Below are positions 18,205 to 32,422 of a stretch of 64,000 nucleotides of DNA, one piece after another. Below the pieces are notes generated by a model. It ran no database searches. It was given only the letters and a program-made list of their open reading frames with translations, and was not told the DNA's origin. The translations under genes were made by a program, and so were the position numbers. This stretch comes from CAWDZK01 sp963726615 (GTDB taxonomy: Bacteria > Actinomycetota > Actinomycetes > JACCUZ01): NCBI GenBank assembly GCA_963726615.1, contig CAVSCX010000011.1, positions 620,001 to 684,000 of the forward strand. Reading direction: 5' to 3'. How positions within the stretch are numbered: the first letter of the stretch is position 1; the number at the start of each line of letters is the position of its first letter.

Positions 18205-19227
18205 TCAGACCACGCCGACAGCCTCCCAGGCGGTGCGGACCGCCTGCTCGACCTCCGGGCCGAACCGGGCCTGCGCCGCCCGGACGGTGGCCGCGGCGAA
18301 CGTCAGGAAGTCTGCCGCCGGGTCGAGGCCGCCCACCAGGGTGTCGTACCAGACCTGGCCGGTCACCTCCCAGGCCGGGCCGCCGACCGCGGTGGCGGCC
18401 AGGTAGAAAGCGTGGTTCGGGATGCCGGAGTTGAGGTGGACCCCGCCGTTGTCCTCGGTGGTCTCCACGAGGTCGCGCAGGTGGGCGGGCTGGGGATCGG
18501 TGCCCAGGACGTCGTCGTCGTAGGCGGTGCCGGGCGCCCTCATCGACCGGAGCGCGACGCCCTCGACCTGGTCGGTGAACAGGCCGGCACCAATCAGCCA
18601 GTCCGCGGCGTCGGCGTCCTGGCCGAGAGAGCGCTGCTTGACCAGCGAGCCGAACACGTCGGAGACCGACTCGTTCAGTGCGCCCGACTGCCCGCGGTAG
18701 ACCAGCCCGGCGGTGTTCTCGGTGACGGCGTGGGTGAGCTCGTGGCCGATGACGTCGACGGCGATGGTGAAGCGCCGGAACAGCTCGCCGTCGCCGTCCC
18801 CGAACACCATCCGCTCGCCGTTCCAGAACGCGTTGTCGTAGTCACGTCCGTAGTGCACCGTCGCCGGCAGCGGGAGGTCGGCACCGTCGATCGAGCGCCG
18901 GTCGAACGCGTCGAGGTAGAGGTCGTAGGTGGCGCCGAGCCCGTCGTAGGCCTCGTCGACCGCGGCATCTCCGGTCAGTGGGCCGCCCTCGTCCCGCACC
19001 AGCGTGCCCGGCAGGATGTCGGTCCCGCCGGCGGACGAGACGGCCCGCTGCAGCCCGGCCGCGGGCGGCGCGGCCACCGGCCAGGGGGTCGTGCGCCCGG
19101 CGCGGTGGACCACGTCGAGCCCGAGCGCCCGCGCCGCCAGCGCCCGCTGCCTGTCCGTGCCGCGCCGGGCGATGTTCTCCAGCAGGTACGGCGGCACGAT
19201 GGCGCACACCGGACGGATCCCTCGCAT
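18205..19227 (-). CDS. Protealysin-like M4 metalloprotease (thermolysin family)
   Basis: The 340-residue protein starts at the ATG 19227. It has no signal peptide but a short propeptide of about 45 residues with the VPPYLL motif near residue 11; a PPYxL-type motif is known in the short protealysin propeptides. The catalytic domain has the zinc motif VIGHELTHAVTE (two His and the catalytic Glu), the third ligand in GALNESVSDVFG, and the transition-state His in the NGGVHLNSGIPNHAFY region. This is the full thermolysin set in a small protealysin-type frame. It forms a two-gene unit with its emfourin inhibitor. A -10 element lies 7 bases before the ATG. Confidence 0.92.
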   Translation of the reverse strand: MRGIRPVCAIVPPYLLENIARRGTDRQRALAARALGLDVVHRAGRTTPWPVAAPPAAGLQRAVSSAGGTDILPGTLVRDEGGPLTGDAAVDEAYDGLGATYDLYLDAFDRRSIDGADLPLPATVHYGRDYDNAFWNGERMVFGDGDGELFRRFTIAVDVIGHELTHAVTENTAGLVYRGQSGALNESVSDVFGSLVKQRSLGQDADAADWLIGAGLFTDQVEGVALRSMRAPGTAYDDDVLGTDPQPAHLRDLVETTEDNGGVHLNSGIPNHAFYLAATAVGGPAWEVTGQVWYDTLVGGLDPAADFLTFAAATVRAAQARFGPEVEQAVRTAWEAVGVV

Positions 19228-19234
19228 CCGGCAC

Positions 19235-19240
19235 AGACTG
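19235..19240 (-). promoter_or_regulatory. -10 element CAGTCT of the M4-emfourin unit
   Basis: On the minus strand CAGTCT is 7 bases before the ATG at 19227; no Shine-Dalgarno is present. Confidence 0.4.
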
Positions 19241-19277
19241 CCACCCACCCGGGACACGCTCGTGGAGCAACCCCTGG

Positions 19278-19283
19278 CAGGCT
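19278..19283 (+). promoter_or_regulatory. -10 element CAGGCT of the Nudix-NYN gene
   Basis: CAGGCT is followed by seven bases and the GTG at 19291. Confidence 0.4.
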
Positions 19284-19290
19284 CGACCAC

Positions 19291-20187
19291 GTGACCGGAC
19301 GCCCCGACAGCCGTGGCGACGGTGACGGCTGGGTCGAGTGCGAGCGAGGGCACCGGCACTGGGGGCTCTTCGGCGCCGCCGGCCTCCTGCTGCACCGCCC
19401 GGGCCCCGCCGGCGCCGAGGTGCTGCTGCAGCACCGGGCCACCTGGAGCCACCACGGCGGCACCTGGGGCCTGCTCGGCGGTGCGCGCCACAGCGACGAG
19501 ACCGCCGTGTCGGCGGCACTGCGGGAGGCGGCCGAGGAGGGAGGCCTGTCCCCCGCGGGCCTGACCGTGCACGGCCGGTACGACGAGGAGCACGGCGGCT
19601 GGGCCTACGCGACGGTGCTCGCGGCCGGCCCGGCCACGACCGGGGCCCGCCCGACAGGCGGCGAGAGCATCGCGGTCGCCTGGGTGGCGGAGGACGAGGT
19701 GTCCTCGGTCGACCTGCACCCAGGCTTCGCCGGCTCGTGGCCGCGGCTGCGGTCGGCCCTGCGCCAGGTCAGCCTGGTGGTCGACGCAGCCAACGTCGTC
19801 GGCTCGCGTCCGGACGGCTGGTGGCGGGACCGCCCCGGTGCGGCCCGGCGGCTGGTTGCGGAGTGCCGGACGATCGGCCGCGACGGGCTGCCGGGTGCCG
19901 ACCTGCCCGAGGCCGTGGGGGTCGGGGCGCTGAGCCGGTCATGGCCGTCGTGGGTCGTGGTCGTCGAAGGGGCCGCGCGGGTGGCGGCCGGCGCCGACTC
20001 CCCGGGCGTGTCGGTCCTCGCCGCGGACCGTTCCGGCGACGACGCGGTGGTGACAGTCGCCGCCGAGCGCGCCGCTGCCGGGCCGGTGGTCGTGGTCACC
20101 GCCGACCGGGAGCTGCGGGCCAGGGTCTCGGCTCTTGGTGCCGTCGTGGTCGGGCCGCGGTGGCTGACCGAACGGCTCCCCGGCTGA
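19291..20187 (+). CDS. Nudix hydrolase fused to a NYN/PIN-like nuclease domain
   Basis: The N-terminal half (about 1-155) is a Nudix domain with the box GGARHSDETAVSAALREAAEEGG, which fits GX5EX7REUXEEXGU. The C-terminal half (about 160-298) looks like a NYN domain, a PIN-like nuclease fold: SLVVDAANVVGSRPDGWW, then LAADRSGDDAVV and VVVVTADRELRARV supply the clustered acidic residues expected to hold metal. So one chain pairs a nucleotide-cap-type pyrophosphatase with a possible RNase. The GTG start is set by the -10 element. I infer, but cannot show, a role in RNA or nucleotide clean-up. Confidence 0.8.
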   Translation: MTGRPDSRGDGDGWVECERGHRHWGLFGAAGLLLHRPGPAGAEVLLQHRATWSHHGGTWGLLGGARHSDETAVSAALREAAEEGGLSPAGLTVHGRYDEEHGGWAYATVLAAGPATTGARPTGGESIAVAWVAEDEVSSVDLHPGFAGSWPRLRSALRQVSLVVDAANVVGSRPDGWWRDRPGAARRLVAECRTIGRDGLPGADLPEAVGVGALSRSWPSWVVVVEGAARVAAGADSPGVSVLAADRSGDDAVVTVAAERAAAGPVVVVTADRELRARVSALGAVVVGPRWLTERLPG

Positions 20188-20231
20188 CCCGTCGTGGTCG
20201 GGCGCCAGCCCGGCAGTCGCGCAGGCCCGGG

Positions 20232-20801
20232 TCAGACCCGCCGGCCGTAGAGCCCGAGCATCTGGCTCTGCAGGTCGGCGTGCGCGGGCACCTGCACCGG
20301 CGGGTCGAACAGCCCCGGTGTCCCGGCGAGCGCGTCGGGGTCACGATCGAGCTCGGTGTAGATCCGCCGCACCAGCTCGGGGTCGAGGCGCTCGTCCGCA
20401 CCGATCGCCCGGGCCAGGTCCCAGGCGTGGACGGCTAGGTCGCAGGTGAGGTCCCACAGGTAGTCACGCACGCTGGTCTGGCCGCTGGACAGCACGACGC
20501 TTCCGTCCAGGGCACCCTCGGCGTGCACGGCCGCCGCAGCCGCTGCCGAGTGCTCCCGCCAGGCTCCCGCGGGGTCGGCGCCCAGCGGGTCCGCCGCGAA
20601 GCGGTCGCCCACCTCCTCGGGGGTACCGCCGTCGAGCAGGTACGGCACCCATCGGGCCTCGTCCACGAGGTGGCCCACCAGCGCGCGGACGTCCCAGTCC
20701 CGGCACGGCGTGGGCGCAGACCACTGGTCGTCCCGGACCTGGTCCACCCTCGCGTCGAACTCGGCCCGGGCGTGGTCGTACTGCTCCAGCAAGGTGGACA
20801 T
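20232..20801 (-). CDS. TIGR03086 family metal-binding protein (DinB/MDMPI fold)
   Basis: This 189-residue four-helix protein has the family's W-S-x-P-T-P-C-x-D-W line (QWSAPTPCRDWDVRALVGHLVDEA), where the second His of the metal triad sits. The late motif LTCDLAVHAWDLARAIG supplies further ligands. Mycothiol-dependent maleylpyruvate isomerase belongs to the same fold, so a mycothiol-linked reaction is possible but unproved. A second, different member (TIGR03085) lies at 48036. ATG 20801 has a -10 element six bases upstream. Confidence 0.85.
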   Translation of the reverse strand: MSTLLEQYDHARAEFDARVDQVRDDQWSAPTPCRDWDVRALVGHLVDEARWVPYLLDGGTPEEVGDRFAADPLGADPAGAWREHSAAAAAAVHAEGALDGSVVLSSGQTSVRDYLWDLTCDLAVHAWDLARAIGADERLDPELVRRIYTELDRDPDALAGTPGLFDPPVQVPAHADLQSQMLGLYGRRV

Positions 20802-20807
20802 CGCCTC

Positions 20808-20813
20808 AGCCTG
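20808..20813 (-). promoter_or_regulatory. -10 element CAGGCT of the TIGR03086 gene
   Basis: On the minus strand CAGGCT is followed by GAGGCG and then the ATG at 20801. GAGGCG touches the ATG and is too close to act as a ribosome-binding site. Confidence 0.4.
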
Positions 20814-20845
20814 TCAGCCCCGGGGGCAGCGGCCAACTCCGCGGA

Positions 20846-20851
20846 TACCCT
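20846..20851 (+). promoter_or_regulatory. -10 element TACCCT of the DUF456 gene
   Basis: TACCCT, six bases, then GTG at 20858: a leaderless arrangement. Confidence 0.5.
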
Positions 20852-20857
20852 CGCGGG

Positions 20858-21343
20858 GTGTCCGCGACAGGCCAGCTGCTGGTGGGTCTCGCCATGCTGG
20901 TGGGGGTCGCCGGCGTCGTCGTGCCCGTGTTGCCAGGGCTCGCGCTGGTGTGGGCAGCCGGGCTGGTCTGGGTCTGGCAGGACGGCGGCGGGCCGGCCCG
21001 CGTTGTCGTGGGCGTGCTGCTCACCCTGCTCCTGGTCCTCGGCACGGTCGCGAAGTACGCGCTGCCGGCACGGTCCGCGACCGCGGCAGGCGCACCGCGG
21101 TCGACCCTGGCACTCGGCGCTCTCGGCGCCGTCGTCGGCTTCTTCGTCGTCCCGGTCGCCGGCCTCGTCGTCGGCGGCGTCGGCGCCGTGTACCTGGCCG
21201 AGCTGCGCCGGCTGCGCGACGGCAGCGCTGCCTGGCGCTCCACCTGGGCGGTGCTCCGCGCGATCGGGCTCGGGATGCTCGTCGAGCTGGCGACCGCGCT
21301 GATCATGATCGGCACCTGGCTGGTCGGCGTCTGGCTGACCTGA
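20858..21343 (+). CDS. DUF456 family membrane protein
   Basis: A 161-residue protein with four or five hydrophobic segments and the DUF456 signature near the start: LVGVAGVVVPVLPGLALVWAAGL, in which VLPG sits at a membrane turn. A glycine-rich helix (GALGAVVGFFVVPVAGLVVGGVGAV) follows, then a last C-terminal helix. The function of the family is unknown. It is convergent with pyruvate kinase, with 21 bases between the stops. Confidence 0.85.
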   Translation: MSATGQLLVGLAMLVGVAGVVVPVLPGLALVWAAGLVWVWQDGGGPARVVVGVLLTLLLVLGTVAKYALPARSATAAGAPRSTLALGALGAVVGFFVVPVAGLVVGGVGAVYLAELRRLRDGSAAWRSTWAVLRAIGLGMLVELATALIMIGTWLVGVWLT

Positions 21344-21364
21344 CCGGACCCCAAACGCGACGTG

Positions 21365-22807
21365 TCAGTCCCGGTACCCGTCGGCGACGGCGCCCGTCGC
21401 GTCCCCGATGCGGTGCACCCGCATCGCGTTGGTCGAGCCGGGGATGCCCGGCGGGCTGCCCGCGACGATGACCACCAGGTCCCCCTTGGCGACCCGGCCA
21501 CCGCCGAGAAGGGCCTGGTCGACCTGCATGACCATGTCGTCCGTGTGCTTCACGTACGGCGTGAGGAAGGTCTCGACGCCCCAGACCAGGGCGAGCTGGC
21601 TGCGCACCGCCTGCTCCGGCGTGAACGCGAGCAGCGGGATCGAGGAGCGCAGCCTGGCCAGCCGGCGGGCCGAGTCGCCGCTCTGCGTGAACGCCACGAG
21701 GAAACGGGCGCCGAGCAGCTCGCCCACCTCCGCGGCTGCCCGGGTGATGGCGCCGCCCTTGGTACGCGGCAGGCCGCCGAGCGGCGGGATGGACCCGAGC
21801 GCGTTCTCCTCCATCTTGATGATGATCCGCGCCATGGTCTGCACGGTCACGATGGGGAACTTCCCGACGCTGGTCTCCCCCGACAGCATCAGCGCGTCGG
21901 CGCCGTCCAGCACGGCGTTGGCGACGTCCGAGGCCTCGGCCCGAGTGGGGCGGGACGTCTCGATCATCGACTCGAGCATCTGGGTCGCGACGATCACCGG
22001 CTTGGCGGCCCGGCGCGCCAGTGTGATGGCCTGCGTCTGCACGAGCGGCACGTCCTCGAGCGGCATCTCCACCCCGAGGTCGCCGCGCGCCACCATGATC
22101 CCGTCGAACGCATCCACGATCTCGGCCAGGTTGTCCACCGCTTGCGGCTTCTCCACCTTGGCGAGGATCGGCAGGTGGATCCCCTCGGCGTCCATGATCG
22201 CCCGCACGTCCTTGACGTCGTCCGCGTTGCGGACGAACGACAGCGCGATCAGGTCGGCCTGCAGGTGCAGCGCCCAGCGCAGGTCCTCCTTGTCCTTCTC
22301 GGACAGGGCCGGGACGCTGACCGCCACACCTGGCAGGTTGATGCCTTTGTGGTTGGAGACCAGGCCGCCCTCGACGACCCTGGTCACCACCCGTGGTCCG
22401 TCGACCTCGGTGCACTCGAGGGCCACCTTGCCGTCGTCGATGAGCAGGCGGTCACCCGGCCGCACGTCGCCCGGCAACCCGTCATACGTCGTGCCGACCT
22501 CGTGCACGTCACCGGGCACGTCGTCGGTCGTGATCGTGAACGCCGCGCCGTTGACGAGCTCCACCGGCCCGGAGGCGAAGCTGCCGAGCCGGATCTTGGG
22601 CCCTTGCAGGTCCACCAGGACCGCGACGCCGCGCCCGGTCTGGTCGGACGCCTTGCGGACCCGGGCGTAGACCAGCTCGTGGTCGGCGTACTCGCCGTGG
22701 GAGAGGTTCAGCCGGGCGACGTCCATGCCGGCGTCGACCAGCGCCTGGATCTGCGCGCTGCTCGACGTGGCAGGACCCAGGGTGCAGACGATCTTGGCGC
22801 GACGCAC
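21365..22807 (-). CDS. pyk: Pyruvate kinase
   Basis: The enzyme makes pyruvate and ATP from phosphoenolpyruvate and ADP, the last step of glycolysis. It opens MRRAKIVCTLGPATSS and has GMDVARLNLSHG (substrate Arg and Asn), the K+ and Mg2+ site region with VARGDLGVEMPLEDV, the catalytic-loop line IVATQMLESMIETSRPTRAEASDVANAV, and LSGETSVGKFP. The C-terminal domain runs through SGDSARRLARLRSSIPLLAFTP. Length 480 residues is standard. The start is GTG with TAGGCT six bases before it. Its place beyond gltBD follows the order known in Streptomyces. Confidence 0.97.
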   Translation of the reverse strand: MRRAKIVCTLGPATSSSAQIQALVDAGMDVARLNLSHGEYADHELVYARVRKASDQTGRGVAVLVDLQGPKIRLGSFASGPVELVNGAAFTITTDDVPGDVHEVGTTYDGLPGDVRPGDRLLIDDGKVALECTEVDGPRVVTRVVEGGLVSNHKGINLPGVAVSVPALSEKDKEDLRWALHLQADLIALSFVRNADDVKDVRAIMDAEGIHLPILAKVEKPQAVDNLAEIVDAFDGIMVARGDLGVEMPLEDVPLVQTQAITLARRAAKPVIVATQMLESMIETSRPTRAEASDVANAVLDGADALMLSGETSVGKFPIVTVQTMARIIIKMEENALGSIPPLGGLPRTKGGAITRAAAEVGELLGARFLVAFTQSGDSARRLARLRSSIPLLAFTPEQAVRSQLALVWGVETFLTPYVKHTDDMVMQVDQALLGGGRVAKGDLVVIVAGSPPGIPGSTNAMRVHRIGDATGAVADGYRD

Positions 22808-22813
22808 GGGCCG

Positions 22814-22819
22814 AGCCTA
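22814..22819 (-). promoter_or_regulatory. -10 element TAGGCT of pyk
   Basis: On the minus strand TAGGCT is six bases before the GTG at 22807, and no Shine-Dalgarno is present. Confidence 0.5.
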
Positions 22820-22879
22820 GACCGGCGGAGCCGGGGGCACGCGGGTGCGGTCCGCTGGCTGGACCGCAGGCCCCCGCGA

Positions 22880-22914
22880 CGACCGGACCCGGACGGCGTG
22901 TCCGGGTCCGGTCG
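22880..22914 (-). terminator. Strong hairpin between the subtilase and pyk
   Basis: Perfect 15-nt arms (22880-22894 and 22900-22914) around a 5-base loop, 14 bases after the subtilase stop. A smaller 7-bp hairpin (GCGGTCC/GGACCGC) follows at about 22847-22867. Together they should insulate pyk from the subtilase transcript. Confidence 0.8.
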
Positions 22915-22928
22915 CGAGTGCGCTGCGC

Positions 22929-24668
22929 TCAGCCGGACTTCTTCCCGGTGACGGCGGCGTAGGCGTCGACGATGCCGGCGCCGTAGAAGCCGTTGAACTC
23001 GGTGCTGCCCTCGCACAGCGCGTCGAACTCGGCCGAGCGCCCCTCACGCTGGTAGCTCTGCAGCGCGGGGGTCGGGCAGGCGTGCGCCGCCGCGGACCCG
23101 AGCAGGATGCGCTCGGTCTTGCGAGGGGCCAGCGTGAGACCCCCGCGCTTGCCGTCCCGCGTGCCGAACTCGCTCACGATGAGCGCCGCGACACCGGTCA
23201 CGTGCGGCGAGGCCATCGACGTGCCCTGGAGGTAGGCGTAGTAGCCGCACTCGGTGTACGTCGTGGCACCGGGCGGGCAGTCCTTCTGCACACCGTTCAG
23301 GGTGCCGGTCGGCGTGATGTCCCCGGCCGGGTCGACCTGGCCGGTGGCCTGGAGCTTGTTCACCGGGTACGTCGACAGGATGAGGTTCTCGTTCGAGCGG
23401 TACGACGGGGTGCCGAACCCGTCTCGGAACCAGCCTCCCGGCGCCGCGACCGAGATCTGCTCCACGCCGTAGTTGGAGTAGTCGGCCTTCGTCTGTGACG
23501 GGCCCAGCGCCGACACGCCGATGACGTGCGGCCCCTCGACGGGCAGGTCGACGCAGTCGGAGTTGTCGATCGGGCGCTCGTACGGCGCGACCGGTCCGTA
23601 GTCCGGGCTGGAGGTGTCGGTCCGCGGCTTGCCGAGGTCCTCGTGGTTGTTGCCGAGCGAGCCGACCAGGGTGACCCCCTTCTTGTCGGCGTAGTCCAGC
23701 GCGCGGTTCACGGTGGCGATGATCATGCGCTGCTCGGCCTGCGCCTCGGCCGAGTCGGCCGGGTTCGCAGTGCAGTTGTACAGCCACGGGTCGATGTAGA
23801 AGGACATGTTGATGACGTCGAGGCCGATGTCGGCGCCGTAGGTGAGCGCGTTCACGACCGGCTCGAGGAAGAGGTAGCCGCTGTCCTGCCCACCGCGGAT
23901 CTCGACGAGCGTGACGTTCGGGGCGACACCCGAGAGACCGGTGCCGTTCGCTGCTGCGCCGACAGTGCCGGCGACGTGCGTGCCGTGACCCGAGTCGTCC
24001 CACCCGACGGGGTCCTTGCAGCCGTCGAACTCGCAGGGACCGTCGATCTCGGGGATGTCGGTCACGAAGTTGCGCGACTTTCCGCCGTCGAAGTTCGGTG
24101 CCAGGTCGGGGTTGCGGGCGTCGATGCCCGAGTCGAGGATCCCGACCGTCACCCCCCTGCTGCCGGCCTGGACCGTGCGTGCGCTGTCCGAGCGGACCAT
24201 GCGCAGGCCCCACAGCTTGCCGTCCAGCGGGTCCATGCCGGCGGTCGTCGCGCCCTTGGTCTTTGCCGACCCGGTGCCGCGGTCCGTGGCGCGCTGGGCC
24301 TCGGTCTCGACGTCGGACGGCACCGGCTTGGCACCCGGAGTGCGCCCGATGACCTGGGCACGGGCGGCGCCGACAACGGCGTCGTGGTCCGCCATCGCCA
24401 GGACGAAGCCGTCGCGCGGGGCCGAGACGGTGAGCAGGTCGACACCGGCGTTGGCCCGGAGGACCCGTCCGCCCTCGGCCTCGACCGCTCGGACGGCGGC
24501 TGCGCGGGTGGCGCCCTGTGACACGAGCACGTCGTAGGTGGTCGACGGGCCTGAGGGCGCCGTGGTGGTCTGGTCGATCGCCTCGGCGCCGACGGGTGAC
24601 GTCAGGACGCCGGTCACCAGGGCCGCGGCGGTGGCCGCGGCGCCGGCGAGCAGTCTGCGGGAACGCAC
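22929..24668 (-). CDS. Secreted S8 family serine protease (subtilase)
   Basis: The GTG at 24668 is preceded by AAGGAGG at seven bases. Residues 1-30 form a signal peptide (MRSRRLLAG, Ala-rich core, VGAEA). A propeptide of the inhibitor I9 type runs to about 130. The triad is clear: Asp in VGILDSGID, His in SGHGTHVAG, Ser in QGTSMASPHVTG. The oxyanion Asn region is VGSLGNNHED. There are extra Cys pairs (GPCEFDGCKDP; CTANPA; CPPGATTYTECG) that may form disulfides outside the cell. At 579 residues it lacks a long C-terminal extension. It would degrade extracellular protein together with the M14 peptidase. Confidence 0.95.
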   Translation of the reverse strand: MRSRRLLAGAAATAAALVTGVLTSPVGAEAIDQTTTAPSGPSTTYDVLVSQGATRAAAVRAVEAEGGRVLRANAGVDLLTVSAPRDGFVLAMADHDAVVGAARAQVIGRTPGAKPVPSDVETEAQRATDRGTGSAKTKGATTAGMDPLDGKLWGLRMVRSDSARTVQAGSRGVTVGILDSGIDARNPDLAPNFDGGKSRNFVTDIPEIDGPCEFDGCKDPVGWDDSGHGTHVAGTVGAAANGTGLSGVAPNVTLVEIRGGQDSGYLFLEPVVNALTYGADIGLDVINMSFYIDPWLYNCTANPADSAEAQAEQRMIIATVNRALDYADKKGVTLVGSLGNNHEDLGKPRTDTSSPDYGPVAPYERPIDNSDCVDLPVEGPHVIGVSALGPSQTKADYSNYGVEQISVAAPGGWFRDGFGTPSYRSNENLILSTYPVNKLQATGQVDPAGDITPTGTLNGVQKDCPPGATTYTECGYYAYLQGTSMASPHVTGVAALIVSEFGTRDGKRGGLTLAPRKTERILLGSAAAHACPTPALQSYQREGRSAEFDALCEGSTEFNGFYGAGIVDAYAAVTGKKSG

Positions 24669-24925
24669 GGAATTGCCTCCTTATGGGCATATGTCAGTTT
24701 GTGACCGGCGTCACCCTAGCGCCGGTGCCGCAGACGCGCTCGGCCCGAGCGTCATCGCCGCTCCCCGCGACGGGGCCGGCGCAGGCTCGCGCGCCCCGTC
24801 GTCGCGGATCGATGTCGGGCCTCGCCACGCGATGCGACGGAGAGAACGGGCGGGGCAGGGCTCGGCCCGGCCGGGCGGGGCCGGCGACGCGGACGGCTGC
24901 CGAGCCGCCCGGCGTCGCGACCGGG

Positions 24926-25192
24926 TCAGGGACCGCGGTTCAGAGCCAGCCGCCGCGTCTCCCGCGCCTCGGCCGCGGCAGCGGTATCGGGCTCGGGCGC
25001 GCGAGCACCCGCCCAGCCGGTCGGCACCAAGGTGGTCAGGTCGACGTAGCGCGCCACTTCGGTCGTGGTGACGCAGTCGGCCTGCCAGTAGCCACGCCAA
25101 CTGACGCGGAGAAGCCGCTCAGGCATCCCGTCGGGGACCCGGGGGGCCATGATCCGCTCGACCCGCCACCCGTCCTGGCTGACCATCACCAT
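24926..25192 (-). CDS. Small conserved hypothetical protein
   Basis: An 88-residue frame whose middle part (RLLRVSWRGYWQADCVTTTEVARYVDLTTLVP) resembles short uncharacterised actinobacterial proteins with an 'LRV...G...ADC.TV.E...VDL..L' line. The Ala/Arg-rich tail looks less constrained. The start is uncertain: ATG codons stand at 25192 and 25186, neither with a good ribosome-binding site. It lies in a poorly coding gap between the subtilase and gltD. No function is proposed. Confidence 0.4.
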   Translation of the reverse strand: MVMVSQDGWRVERIMAPRVPDGMPERLLRVSWRGYWQADCVTTTEVARYVDLTTLVPTGWAGARAPEPDTAAAAEARETRRLALNRGP

Positions 25193-25410
25193 GTCGGGAC
25201 CACGGGCCGGGCGGCGCGCTCGCGGCGCGGCTGCCGCCGGTTCGAGTCAGGCATCGGGTGCTCGTCTCCCGCGGCGCCGGGCGGAGGAAGCGACGTCGTC
25301 GCGATGTGGTGACCGCGAACGACGTCACCTCTGTTGGCGGCGCACGAAGAACCCTCGGCTGGGCTCATCGTACGCGCGGCGTCCAAGCGGTTGCGCCGAC
25401 GTGCGCGCCC

Positions 25411-31414
<6,004 letters not shown>

Positions 31415-31511
31415 GGAGCACGTCCTTCCTCGTCGAGTGCTGCCGACGCCCGAGAGCGGGCGCCGGGGTGCATCGACCGAGGGACGTCGTCGGCCCTGCG
31501 GTGCGGCCGAA

Positions 31512-31517
31512 AGCATA
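31512..31517 (-). promoter_or_regulatory. Probable -10 element TATGCT of gltBD
   Basis: TATGCT on the minus strand lies about 100 bases upstream of the gltB start, leaving a leader of some 90 bases. No good -35 hexamer is visible at 17-18 bases, as expected for a promoter that needs an activator. Confidence 0.4.
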
Positions 31518-31546
31518 TCCGGGAGACCGTCCGGAGGGTGGGACCC

Positions 31547-31562
31547 GTTTCCGGCATGTGAA
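31547..31562 (-). promoter_or_regulatory. GlnR-like operator half-box upstream of gltB
   Basis: On the minus strand the bases read TTCAC, six bases, GAAAC. This fits the GlnR pattern gTnAc-n6-GaAAc at nine of its defined positions except the first G. It sits just upstream of the -35 region of the gltB promoter, where an activator would bind. A second box is not seen. Confidence 0.4.
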
Positions 31563-31666
31563 ACGACGTCGCCGCCCGGTCCCGCCACCCGGCCCACCGC
31601 GCGTGGTGGGTCGGCCAGCAGCGCAACCGATTGCGGGGCGGTCGCGTCGGGTCGCGTCGGGTCGGG

Positions 31667-32422
31667 TCAGGTCAGGCCGGAAGCTCCGACCAGGGAGCCG
31701 ACGCCGAACGTGACGGCAGCGGCGACGGCGCCGACCACGGTCTGCCGCAGCCCGCCGTACCACCAGGGACGCGGCGTGAGCCGGGTGACGAAGGCGCCGC
31801 AGAGGAACAGCCCGGCCAGGGTCAGCAGGATCGCCGGGACCATCGAGGTCCCGCCGAACAGGTACGGCAGCACGGGCAGCGACGCGCCGACGGCGAACGA
31901 ACCGAAGGACGACCCGGCCGCCAGCGTGGCCGAGGGCAGGTCATCACGGGACAGGCCGAGCTCCTCACGCACGTGCACGTCGAGCAGCTGCTCGGGGTCA
32001 CGCGAGAGCTGGCGAGCGACCTGCCGGGCGAGCTCGGGCTCCAGCCCCTTCGCGACGTACATCTGGGCCAGCTCGAGCTCCTCTCCAGCCGGGTTGCGCT
32101 CGAGCTCCCGACGCTCGAGCTCGATCTCGGCCAGCGCCTGCTCGGACTGGGACCGCACCGAGATGTACTCCCCCGCCGCCATCGAGAACGCGCCTGCGGC
32201 CAGGCCGGCAAGGCCGGCCAGCAGCACGGTGTTGCTGTCGCTGGTGCCGCCGGTCACGCCGGCGATCAGGGCGAAGTTGGACACCAGGCCGTCGGAGGCG
32301 CCGAAGACGGCGGGCCGGAGCCAGCCGCCGGTGACGTCCGAGTGCTCGTGCTGGATCCGCAGGGCCTCCTGCTCGGTACGCCTGCGGGCCCGCTCCGCCG
32401 CGGCCTGGTCAGAGGTGCTCAC
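31667..32422 (-). CDS. VIT1/CCC1 family iron/manganese transporter
   Basis: The 251-residue membrane protein has the family order: GWLRPAVFGASDGLVSNFALIAGVTGG (first helix with the conserved Asp), a second helix pair with AGLAAGAFSMAAGEYISVRSQ (metal-facing Met and Glu), a long cytoplasmic Glu-rich helix pair (ALAEIELERRELERNP...), then three helices at the C-terminus. Plant and yeast members move Fe2+ or Mn2+ out of the cytoplasm; in bacteria export or tolerance is likely. The ATG overlaps the lgt stop (ATGA). The lgt-VIT order before gltB is also known in Streptomyces. Confidence 0.88.
   Translation of the reverse strand: MSTSDQAAAERARRRTEQEALRIQHEHSDVTGGWLRPAVFGASDGLVSNFALIAGVTGGTSDSNTVLLAGLAGLAAGAFSMAAGEYISVRSQSEQALAEIELERRELERNPAGEELELAQMYVAKGLEPELARQVARQLSRDPEQLLDVHVREELGLSRDDLPSATLAAGSSFGSFAVGASLPVLPYLFGGTSMVPAILLTLAGLFLCGAFVTRLTPRPWWYGGLRQTVVGAVAAAVTFGVGSLVGASGLT

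Noticed and set aside
25225..25265. tRNA-like T-loop GGTTCGAGTC
   Set aside because: No matching acceptor stem, anticodon arm or D-arm could be drawn around it; four of five T-stem pairs fit by chance.
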